A stretch of DNA of 22,105 nucleotides from an uncultured Victivallales bacterium (lineage in GTDB: Bacteria > Verrucomicrobiota > Lentisphaeria > Oligosphaerales > JAFGRS01), in NCBI GenBank assembly GCA_903834675.1, contig CAILKC010000843.1, forward strand, positions 1-22,105, read 5' to 3'. Under the pieces are notes generated by a model. That model saw only the letters and a list, made by a program, of their open reading frames with translations, had not been told where the DNA came from and ran no database searches. A program made the translations under genes and the position numbers. Position 1 is the first letter of the stretch, and the number at the start of each line of letters is the position of its first letter. Shown here piece by piece: positions 1-6,694 of the stretch.

Positions 1-5
1 AGATT

Positions 6-167
6 GAGCCCTGAAGGGGCGGACCATGCGACCTCGGTGCGAAGGTAGGGTAGATGGCTCGCCCCTACAGGGCTCAAACCCATAACCATTCTATTCCCAG
101 GGCGTTGCCCTGGGCTGGTATGGCAGCGCGCCTTCAGCGCTCCAGACGGACTCCCTTATTGCACAGG
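6..167. repeat. Dispersed palindromic repeat, copy 1
   Basis: This non-coding stretch has two parts. The 15-mers at 6-20 and 61-75 are inverted relative to each other with 14 of 15 positions matching. A perfect hairpin follows, with arms CCCAGGGC (96-103) and GCCCTGGG (107-114) and loop GTT. The segment 96-167 is repeated at 17090-17161 in the same orientation with 69 of 72 positions identical. An open frame runs through it into the downstream gene, but only because the element lacks stops in that frame. Similar GC-rich palindromic elements are common between genes in PVC-type bacteria, which is my recollection rather than a search result. Confidence 0.75.
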
Positions 168-224
168 TCGGAACTTTTCGGCCGAGGGGATTGGAGGGTT
201 GGGAAGTTCGTACAGAAGACGTCT

Positions 225-230
225 AGGAGA
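225..230 (+). promoter_or_regulatory. Ribosome-binding site that sets the start of the isomerase gene
   Basis: AGGAGA lies 9 nt before the ATG at 240. It separates the real gene from the in-frame extension that begins at 54 and runs through the repeat element. No convincing promoter is visible between 168 and 224. Confidence 0.7.
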
Positions 231-239
231 CCACTGTCC

Positions 240-1070
240 ATGAAGCTCGTTCTGTTCAGCAAGCACTGGCCTGGCCTCAGCGTTGAGGAGATGATCCGCA
301 AGACCCAGGCGATCGGCGCCGACGGGCTGGACCTGGCGGTGCGGTCACAGATGGCCGTGAATCCGGCCAATGTGTCGACGGAGCTGGTCGCGGCGGTGCG
401 GCGCGTGCGTGCTGCCGGGCTGGAGGTGCCGATGATCACGACCGAGGGGGATTTTCTCGATCCGGCCGCCGCGTCCAGTGAGCAGATGGCGGCGGCTATG
501 GCGGCGGCCGGCGTGCCTCTGGCCAAGCTGGGCTACTGGCACTGGAAGCCCGGCGAGACCCCCTACTGGCCGACGGTCGAGCGCATTCGCCAGGCCCTGG
601 CTGGCTTCGAAGCGCTGGGACGGCGCTTCGGGGTCAAGTTCTGTTACCACACCCACAGCGACTTCTTCGGCTTGAATGCGTGCAGCCTGATGGACCTGCT
701 GCGAGACCGCGATCCGCAGTACATGGGGGCCTACCTGGACACGGGCCACCTCTACTACTGCGGGGAACCCTTCCGCATGGCGGTGGACATCGTCGGGCCC
801 TACCTCGCCGCGGTCTCGTTCAAAGATACCTTCTTCGAGCGCCAGAACGCCGCGACCGAAGAGCTGCCAGTGTGGCGGCGCGCCATCGTGCCCGCGGGTC
901 ATGGCGCGGTGCGCTGGCCGGATGTCATGAAGGCGCTCGTTGAAGCGCGCTTCAGCGGCCCGGTGAGCGTACACTGCGAGTTCAGCGCTGCCTCGCCGGA
1001 GGCTTTTGAGGCCTTGCAGAAGCGCGAGGTAGCCTTCCTGCGTGGGCACGCCGCCAAGGTGGGTGGATGA
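240..1070 (+). CDS. Sugar phosphate isomerase/epimerase-like TIM-barrel protein
   Basis: This 276-residue protein looks like a member of the AP-endonuclease-2/xylose-isomerase-like TIM-barrel family, which contains sugar isomerases and epimerases that use a divalent metal. Typical strand-end motifs with metal ligands are visible: YHTHSD near the middle, LDTGHLYY after it, SFKDTF, and VHCEFS close to the C-terminus. It has no signal peptide, so it is probably cytoplasmic. The ATG at 240 is chosen because AGGAGA precedes it and because the upstream in-frame codons belong to a repeat element. The stop overlaps the start of the next gene (ATGA), so the two are translationally coupled. The substrate cannot be read from the sequence; inosose, hydroxypyruvate and ketose isomerases all share this fold. 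Confidence 0.88.
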   Translation: MKLVLFSKHWPGLSVEEMIRKTQAIGADGLDLAVRSQMAVNPANVSTELVAAVRRVRAAGLEVPMITTEGDFLDPAAASSEQMAAAMAAAGVPLAKLGYWHWKPGETPYWPTVERIRQALAGFEALGRRFGVKFCYHTHSDFFGLNACSLMDLLRDRDPQYMGAYLDTGHLYYCGEPFRMAVDIVGPYLAAVSFKDTFFERQNAATEELPVWRRAIVPAGHGAVRWPDVMKALVEARFSGPVSVHCEFSAASPEAFEALQKREVAFLRGHAAKVGG

Positions 1071-2728
1071 AGCTGGTCTGGCTTGCCGTCAACGCCTCCC
1101 ACGCCCACTCGTCGCTGGCCTTGCCGCTGCTGCAGTCTGCCAGCGCCGCCGTTCCGGAGGTCTCCTGGCAAGCCGTAGCGACGACCAGCCACGATGACCC
1201 AGCCAGCCTGACCGCGGCGGTCTGGTCGGCACAGCCGGACGTGGTTGCGGCGACGCTTTATCTGTTCAACCGGCGCCTGGTTCTCGAGGTGCTGGCACGG
1301 CTGAGAGCACTGCTGCCGACCTGCACGCTGATCGTCGGCGGCCCGGAGTGCCTGGGCGACAACCGCGAGCTCTTGCGGCAGAATCCCGGCCTTGATCTGG
1401 CCGTGCGCGGCGAAGGCGAGGCGGTCCTGCCCGAACTGCTTCGGCGTCTCCTGCAGGGGGACTCCCCAGCGGGATTGGCCGGAGTATGTTGGCGGGACGC
1501 TGCCGGAGCGCTGCACGACGATGGCAGCCGGGCCGTCTTCACCGCCTGGCCCGAGGCGCCGCCACCCTGCGCCAACCCGTTCTACGACACCACCAAGCCG
1601 TTCGTTCAGGTTGAGACCAGCCGCGGCTGCACGGCACAGTGCAGTTATTGCACCAGCGGCGGCTCGGCCCCCTTGCGTCTGCGACCCCTCGCCGCGATCA
1701 GAGAGGAGCTCGCTGAACTGCGGCGGCGTGGCCTTGTCGAAATCCGCCTGCTGGATCGCACCTTCAATGCCTTTGACCGGCGTGCCTGCCAGTTGCTGGA
1801 GCTGTTCCTAAGCGAGTTCCCCGATCTGCGCTTCCACCTGGAGATCGACCCTGGGAAGCTCGGCGCCGGCCTGCGGCGGCTTCTGCAAGCCGCTCCCCCT
1901 GGGACACTCCACCTCGAGGCAGGCTTGCAGACCACGGCCGCCGCCGCTCGCGCCGCGGTGGGCCGGGCGGGGACGGCTGCCGCCGCCGTGGAGGGCATCC
2001 GCTTCCTCTGCGGCTGCGCTGGCGTGGTGACCCACGTCGATCTGCTGGCCGGCCTGCCGGCTCAGACCCTCCCCGACCTCGAGCACGACCTCGCGCTGTT
2101 GCTGGAGATCGGTCCGGCCGAGATTCAGCTCGAGACGCTTAAGATCCTGCCAGGAACCCCGTTGCGCGACCAGGCCGAGGCCCACGGCCTGCGCTGGTCA
2201 CCAGAACCGCCCTACGACGTCCTGAGCACGCCGGACCTGGACGTACCCACCGTGCGGCGCGTGGCTGGCTGGTCGCGCTTGCTGGACGGCTTCCACAATG
2301 CCCCGGACCTGCAACCGATTCTGCGCCGCGCGGCCGCCCTGCAAGCGGGTTTTCTGCCGGAGTTCGCCCTCACCTGCCAGGCGGCCGGGCTGCTCACGGT
2401 TCCCTCCAGCCTGGAACGCCGCTTTCGCCACCTGCACGCGACGCTGGCTGTCGGCAACAACGAGATCGCCGACCTGGTCCGCCTGGGCTGGATGCAGGCC
2501 GGGATGAGCCCGGCGGACCCATTGGCGGGCGCCAGGCCGTGGAAGACCGCCCTTCCCGCCGACGGCGAATGGCTCCACGGCCGCGCCGAGTTGGCGACGC
2601 CCGGCCGCGCCTGGCATCTGCCCTTGTCCAGCGCGGATTATTGGTTCATCTATGATCGCCGACACTCGCCCCAGCGGCCCGTCGCCTGCAGGCGCTGCCT
2701 GCGGACGCCCGCGGCCAGCCGCGAATGA
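1067..2728 (+). CDS. B12-binding-domain radical SAM protein (DUF4080-like)
   Basis: This 553-residue protein has an N-terminal cobalamin-binding-type Rossmann domain (about residues 1-140, with VGGPE and VRGEGE). The radical SAM barrel follows. Its 4Fe-4S motif CTAQCSYC places cysteines at 188, 192 and 195, directly after the strand VETSRG. The C-terminal third resembles the DUF4080 extension often fused to such proteins. Members cleave S-adenosylmethionine to a 5'-deoxyadenosyl radical, and many B12-type members methylate unactivated carbons. The usual base-on histidine motif DxHxxG is not evident in the N-terminal domain, so cobalamin may bind without a protein ligand, or not at all. The start overlaps the stop of the upstream isomerase gene, which implies a shared pathway. 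The substrate is unknown. Confidence 0.88.
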   Translation: MKLVWLAVNASHAHSSLALPLLQSASAAVPEVSWQAVATTSHDDPASLTAAVWSAQPDVVAATLYLFNRRLVLEVLARLRALLPTCTLIVGGPECLGDNRELLRQNPGLDLAVRGEGEAVLPELLRRLLQGDSPAGLAGVCWRDAAGALHDDGSRAVFTAWPEAPPPCANPFYDTTKPFVQVETSRGCTAQCSYCTSGGSAPLRLRPLAAIREELAELRRRGLVEIRLLDRTFNAFDRRACQLLELFLSEFPDLRFHLEIDPGKLGAGLRRLLQAAPPGTLHLEAGLQTTAAAARAAVGRAGTAAAAVEGIRFLCGCAGVVTHVDLLAGLPAQTLPDLEHDLALLLEIGPAEIQLETLKILPGTPLRDQAEAHGLRWSPEPPYDVLSTPDLDVPTVRRVAGWSRLLDGFHNAPDLQPILRRAAALQAGFLPEFALTCQAAGLLTVPSSLERRFRHLHATLAVGNNEIADLVRLGWMQAGMSPADPLAGARPWKTALPADGEWLHGRAELATPGRAWHLPLSSADYWFIYDRRHSPQRPVACRRCLRTPAASRE

Positions 2729-2767
2729 CACGGAGACGGCTCCGAGCGGATACCCGAAACCGGCTAA

Positions 2768-2781
2768 CCCGCCGCGGCGGG
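2768..2781. repeat. 14-nt perfect palindrome
   Basis: CCCGCCGCGGCGGG is its own reverse complement and sits directly against the heptamer array that follows. Its core CCGCCGCGGCGG also forms the centre of the palindrome at 12644-12663. Confidence 0.8.
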
Positions 2782-2842
2782 CCCTGAACCCTGAACCCTG
2801 AACCCTGAACCCTGAACCCTGAACCCTGAACCCTGAACCCTG
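2782..2842. repeat. Heptamer tandem array, CCCTGAA x 8.7
   Basis: Eight perfect copies of CCCTGAA are followed by a partial ninth (CCCTG). The array lies between the radical SAM gene and the permease gene and is transcribed with the plus strand if the two are co-transcribed. It carries no plausible coding signal. A decayed match to its reverse complement (TTCAGGG) occurs at 12481-12496. The rest of the gap, 2843-2971, shows only a weak promoter-like pair, TTGTAG at 2857 and TACATT at 2879, spaced 16 nt apart. Confidence 0.95.
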
Positions 2843-2971
2843 TCCTTCCGGCGCGGTTGTAGCGCACGGGCCTTACGTTACATTGTCACGTTTCGCGGCG
2901 GTTCGCCCTGGCCAGCCTGGTTGGGGATGAGGTTGGCGCCGAAGAACAGATGAACGATAGGTGAGCCTGCC

Positions 2972-4195
2972 ATGCTTGGTCTGGCCCTCAGAGAAATCAC
3001 CCGTCGCCGCAGCCGCACGGCGTTGTCCGTCTGCGGTTTTCTGTTGGTGGCGTTGTTGATTGCCGCCGGGCAGTGCCTGGGTCGCGCCATCCGCAAGGCC
3101 ACGGCGGAACCCCTGAAGGTGACCGGCGCCGACCTGGTGGTGGTCAGGCAGGTGGTGCCGTGTGCCTTCTCGACGGTCAAGCGGCCGAAGGACCTGGGGC
3201 CGATCCAGGCGGCCGAGGTGGAGCAGATCGGCAAGCTCCGCGGGGTGAAGGCGGCGTCCGGATCGCTGGTGGTATGGGCCTTCCACGAGGGCCAGCCGAC
3301 CGTGGTTACCGGCGTGGTTCCTGGCAGTGTCAAGACCGGCCCCCTGCGGCAGTACAAGTCGGGCGAACGGTGTTGCGTGTTGGAGGAAGGTCGGCTGTTT
3401 GATCCGGCTAAGGACGAGGCGGTGCTCGACAAGGAGTTCGCCGCTCAGAAAGGCGCCAAGGTCGGCGACCGCGTCTACCTCGGACCGCGGCAATTCACCG
3501 TCTGTGGCATTCTGAAGGTCGCCGGCGTGGCGGTGATCGGCGGCGGCCAGGCCTATGTACCCCTGAACACGGTGCAGGAGATGCTCGGCGAAGGCGAGGT
3601 GGTGGACTACGTGTTTGTGACCACCCAGACCGCCGATGTCGTGCCTGCCATCAGCCGCGCCATCGAGACGTTGATCGGCGCCGGCGCTCAGGTCAGCAGC
3701 CAGGATTCCCTGCCTGGCCAGATTAGCCGTTCGGCCGCCATGACCGCTTCCGGTTCAGGCGCTTTCGTGATCCTGATCCTGGTGATCGGCGGATTGCTTA
3801 TGGTGCGCTCGGCGCTGGCCTCAGTGCGGGAACGGGTGGTCGAGATTGGCATCCTGCGGGCTTTGGGTTGGCGCAAGCGGCACGTGGTCGAGCTGCTCGG
3901 GTATGAGACCATGTTGCAGGGCATCCTCGGGGCGGTGCCGGGCGCCGCCCTGGGCTATGTCCTGGCCTTCGTCATCTGCGCCCATCTGAACCTCAGTCTA
4001 CCGTCCAGCTTCAATTCCTACCCGCCCTGCGCCACCACGGAGCCGGCCCTGGCGCTGACGCTGGAACCGCGCGTCTCGCTCGACGGGATTGCAATCACGC
4101 TATTGCTGACCGTTGCCCTGGCTGTGGTTGCCGGGCTGATTGCGGGCCGCTACGCTGCTTCGCGGGCGCCCATGGAGTCCCTGCGGCAGCCCTAG
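2972..4195 (+). CDS. ABC transporter permease, FtsX/MacB type
   Basis: This 407-residue integral membrane protein has the MacB/LolC layout. One N-terminal membrane helix (about 16-36) is followed by a large extracytoplasmic domain (about 40-255) of the MacB periplasmic core type. Three C-terminal helices follow (about 262-284, 318-338 and 371-396). The cytoplasmic coupling segment RERVVEIGILRALGWRKRHV is characteristic of the FtsX family. AGGTGA at 2959 gives a well-spaced ribosome-binding site. The ATPase gene follows at once, so the two should form a 2:2 complex acting on lipoproteins, peptides or envelope substrates as in MacB, LolCDE and FtsEX. The substrate cannot be predicted; the two secreted proteins downstream may be partners. 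Confidence 0.92.
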   Translation: MLGLALREITRRRSRTALSVCGFLLVALLIAAGQCLGRAIRKATAEPLKVTGADLVVVRQVVPCAFSTVKRPKDLGPIQAAEVEQIGKLRGVKAASGSLVVWAFHEGQPTVVTGVVPGSVKTGPLRQYKSGERCCVLEEGRLFDPAKDEAVLDKEFAAQKGAKVGDRVYLGPRQFTVCGILKVAGVAVIGGGQAYVPLNTVQEMLGEGEVVDYVFVTTQTADVVPAISRAIETLIGAGAQVSSQDSLPGQISRSAAMTASGSGAFVILILVIGGLLMVRSALASVRERVVEIGILRALGWRKRHVVELLGYETMLQGILGAVPGAALGYVLAFVICAHLNLSLPSSFNSYPPCATTEPALALTLEPRVSLDGIAITLLLTVALAVVAGLIAGRYAASRAPMESLRQP

Positions 4196-4233
4196 GTCGG
4201 CGGCTGTACGCCAAGGTGTCTGGAAAGATCTTG

Positions 4234-4926
4234 ATGAGTCCGTTTGCCATACAGGCCGACAACGTGCGGAAGGTCTACGGCAGGTCCGACGGCGACATCA
4301 AGGCGCTGGACGGCGTGACGCTTTCCATCGCGCCGGGTGAGACGGTGGCAGTCACCGGGCCGTCGGGGTCTGGCAAGAGCACGCTGCTATCACTGATCGC
4401 CGGACTGGACCGGCCGACGTCCGGGAAGCTGGTCGTGCTGGGACAGTGCCTTGGCGACCTCAGCGAGGACGGCCTGGCCGACTTGCGTCGGCGGCATATG
4501 GGGTTTGTCTTCCAGAACTACCACATCATCCCGACACTCACGGTCTGGGAGAATGTCATGCTGCCGCTGGTGCCGCAGATGGGCCATTCGCTGGAGCTGA
4601 AAGGCCGGGCCCTGCACTGCATCGAGCGCGTGGGCTTGGCGAAACGCATCCGCCACCTGCCCGGCGAGTTGAGCGGCGGCGAACAGCAGCGCGTCGGCTT
4701 GGCGCGGGCGTTGATCGCGGATCCGACCCTCATTCTGGCCGATGAACCGACGGGTAACCTCGATGTGGAATCCGCCGGCATCATCCTGGACTTGCTCTTT
4801 GACCTGGTGCGCGTCGGCGGTCGAACGGTCCTGCTCACGACCCATGACCGCAGCGTGGCGCAACGTTGCGGCCGCGAGTTGCGCATGCGCGATGGCTGCC
4901 TGGTGGCGGACGAACAGGGGAAGTGA
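4234..4926 (+). CDS. ABC transporter ATP-binding protein, LolD/MacB type
   Basis: This nucleotide-binding subunit of about 230 residues has all motifs intact: Walker A GPSGSGKST (42-50), Q-loop glutamine 94, signature LSGGE (146-150), Walker B LILADE (166-171) and switch histidine 204. The sequence clusters by eye with the MacB/LolD/FtsE branch that pairs with FtsX-type permeases, which fits the gene upstream. ATG 4234 is preferred because GGAAAG precedes it at a suitable distance; a GTG at 4216 in the same frame has a weaker context and would add six residues. The stop lies 6 nt before the next start, so the module is probably one operon. Confidence 0.92.
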   Translation: MSPFAIQADNVRKVYGRSDGDIKALDGVTLSIAPGETVAVTGPSGSGKSTLLSLIAGLDRPTSGKLVVLGQCLGDLSEDGLADLRRRHMGFVFQNYHIIPTLTVWENVMLPLVPQMGHSLELKGRALHCIERVGLAKRIRHLPGELSGGEQQRVGLARALIADPTLILADEPTGNLDVESAGIILDLLFDLVRVGGRTVLLTTHDRSVAQRCGRELRMRDGCLVADEQGK

Positions 4927-4932
4927 CGGCAC

Positions 4933-5688
4933 ATGAAGCCTTGGGTACTGATCATGATCGGGGCGCTGTTGGCCGGGCCAACCGGGTTCCCTGTCAGCGC
5001 CGCCGAGCCGCTGAAGATCACGGCGTACGTCAACATCTCTTCCGGCTGCCAGAAGCCCACGGAGCAGCTCCTGCATGAGCTGACCAAGACCTACGCCGGT
5101 CGTCTGACGCTCGACATTGTCGACTTCGGCCAGCCCGTCGGCCGGAAGCGTTGGCAGGCCGACGGGCTGCACTGCATGACCATCCGGCTGAATGGCTCCG
5201 AGAAAGCGGACATCGTCTACAAGGGCGTCCCGCTCCAAGTGGCCTTCCAAATGCCCCCAGGACAGGCCTGGCTGCTGGAGGAACTGGAAACCGCAGTGCG
5301 GCAGCTGCTCGACGGGGTCGCGGCGGCGGACCGTCAGGGCCCGGCCATCAGCGTCAGCCGCGGCGCCGCGGTCACCAGTGTCCTCGCGGCCGGAGAGGTC
5401 ATCGTCGAGGCTGCTAGTGCCGACGAGGCGGAGCGCCTCCGCGCGGTCTTGACTGCTGCCGCCGCAACCCAGCCGCTGCGGCAGGACGACTTTGCGCTTG
5501 ACATCGTCGAAGGTTCGGCCAAGGTGACGCTGCGCGGAGTAGCGCTGCTTGACTTGGGTCTAGTGGAAGGCCCTGTGCCGGCCGAGGCTGGGGCACAGGC
5601 TGTCGCGCGGTTCATGCGTCTGATCAACCCGTTTCCCCGCGTCTCGCGCCCCTTTCCCGGGCCGACCGGGGCACAGGCACGGAGGTGA
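4933..5688 (+). CDS. Secreted thioredoxin-fold-like protein with Cys at the cis-Pro position
   Basis: I do not recognise this 251-residue protein as a named family. A Sec signal peptide is clear (hydrophobic 4-19, likely cleavage after VSAA, residue 24), so it acts outside the cytoplasmic membrane. Residues 26-110 follow a thioredoxin pattern of strand, Cys39, helix, strand, helix, Cys81, strand, ending IRLNG. Cys39 falls where the CxxC motif starts, but the second CxxC cysteine is missing. Cys81 occupies the place of the conserved cis-proline. The C-terminal half (about 115-235) is mixed alpha/beta and unassigned. A strong ribosome-binding site, AGGGGAAG at 4916, precedes the start. It is coupled to the next gene, which encodes a paralogous domain. 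The fold is inferred from pattern alone. Confidence 0.82.
   Translation: MKPWVLIMIGALLAGPTGFPVSAAEPLKITAYVNISSGCQKPTEQLLHELTKTYAGRLTLDIVDFGQPVGRKRWQADGLHCMTIRLNGSEKADIVYKGVPLQVAFQMPPGQAWLLEELETAVRQLLDGVAAADRQGPAISVSRGAAVTSVLAAGEVIVEAASADEAERLRAVLTAAAATQPLRQDDFALDIVEGSAKVTLRGVALLDLGLVEGPVPAEAGAQAVARFMRLINPFPRVSRPFPGPTGAQARR
5681..5687 (+). promoter_or_regulatory. Ribosome-binding site for the second thioredoxin-like gene
   Basis: GGAGGTG at 5681-5687 is well placed for the GTG at 5694. A GTG at 5685 overlaps this site itself and is therefore a poorer start; an ATG at 5709 is a third option. Confidence 0.6.
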
Positions 5689-5693
5689 CCAAC

Positions 5694-6500
5694 GTGTCGC
5701 CCATAGGCATGGATGATCATCAGCTCAGTGTGGTAGAAAAAGAGGCGCTGGGCGAGTGCTTCGCCAGCGCCGAGGCGCGTTTCGAGTATGAGAAGGCGCG
5801 CCGCCTACGGCAGGTCCTGTCGTGGGTCGGCGGGACGATCGCACTGGTCGGGTTCGGCGTCTTCATGTACTGGTTGGGCAGTTGCGGCCAGGCGCGGACG
5901 GCTGACGGCCAGGGCAGCGGCGGCGCCAGCGGCACCGTGGCGCACAAGCCGTTGGACGCCAAACCGGTCGGCTCAGCGCAGGCGAAGGTGAAGGTTCTCG
6001 CCATCCTGCCCGAGGGTTCTGACTGCCACAGCGGCATCGCCAAGTTCCTTGCCGACACCGCGACCAAGCATCCGGAGCAGATTCGGGTTGAGTACTCCAC
6101 CATTGCTGAATACGGCGAGAAGAAGCTGGAGAGCCAGGTAGGCTCGGTCTGTGCCGCCATCCTGATCAACGGCGTCGCTTCGTTCGAGGTCACCTGTGCG
6201 GGCAAAGCGCGCAAGGTCAGCCTGGTGGGCACCGAACCCACGCACTACAGCACCGCCGACGTGGGCGAGGCACTGACCTCGGTGTTCGTCCAGCAGTATG
6301 GCGACCCGGGCGAACCCATCTTCGTGTTGCCAGCCGGTGCCACCTGCGGCGCCGCTGGCGGTGCCACATGCACCAGCGCCACCAACCCTGGCGCCGCGGG
6401 CGATAAGAGCGGCTCCGGAGCCACTTCCGCCGCCCCCGCCACCCCTGACAGCGGCCCCATCGAACTGCCGGGATTCCGGGAGATGAAGTCGAAGCCCTAG
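5694..6500 (+). CDS. Membrane-anchored thioredoxin-like paralogue
   Basis: This protein of about 268 residues has a charged cytoplasmic N-terminus (1-42), one membrane helix (about 43-63) and a Gly/Ser/Ala linker. A thioredoxin-like domain follows (about 98-200), then a low-complexity Ala/Gly/Thr tail. Its domain aligns with that of the gene before it. Thirteen residues run from the start of the first strand to Cys111, 41 residues separate Cys111 from Cys153, and Cys153 begins the strand CAAILING, matching CMTIRLNG in the neighbour. The lysine- and glutamate-rich helix after the second strand also lines up. The helix orientation should place the domain outside the membrane beside the permease. 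The function is unknown; a redox, metal-binding or substrate-presenting role is possible. No strong terminator follows. Confidence 0.82.
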   Translation: MSPIGMDDHQLSVVEKEALGECFASAEARFEYEKARRLRQVLSWVGGTIALVGFGVFMYWLGSCGQARTADGQGSGGASGTVAHKPLDAKPVGSAQAKVKVLAILPEGSDCHSGIAKFLADTATKHPEQIRVEYSTIAEYGEKKLESQVGSVCAAILINGVASFEVTCAGKARKVSLVGTEPTHYSTADVGEALTSVFVQQYGDPGEPIFVLPAGATCGAAGGATCTSATNPGAAGDKSGSGATSAAPATPDSGPIELPGFREMKSKP

Positions 6501-6649
6501 GGAAGCCGCTCGGCTGCCGATCTGGAGGGTCCGGCAGGTCCCGCCTGGGGCCCGCCGAAGGCGCTGGCATGGGGACGTGAAGAGTTCTTCATTCCGCCTC
6601 AACCAGGCGTTCATGGAGGCACGGTAACATCTTGCCCCACGAGGTGAAC

Positions 6650-6694
6650 ATGTTCAGTGACGCTTACCGCGCTCCCAACGGAGCTTTGCCGTGA
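6650..6694 (+). CDS. Possible 14-residue leader ORF
   Basis: An ATG at 6650 with GAGGTG just upstream opens a 14-codon frame. Its TGA (6692-6694) overlaps the GTG start of the glycosyltransferase gene (6691-6693). The arrangement would allow translational coupling. The peptide has no recognisable features and the frame may be fortuitous. The rest of the 6501-6690 gap shows no clear promoter or terminator. Confidence 0.25.
   Translation: MFSDAYRAPNGALP

Noticed and set aside
54..239. 62-residue in-frame extension of the isomerase-like protein
   Set aside because: It is the translation of the palindromic repeat element; a clear ribosome-binding site precedes ATG 240.
2857..2884. Promoter upstream of the ABC permease (TTGTAG, 16 nt, TACATT)
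   Set aside because: Only 3 of 6 and 4 of 6 consensus matches with a short spacer; not strong enough to list as a feature.
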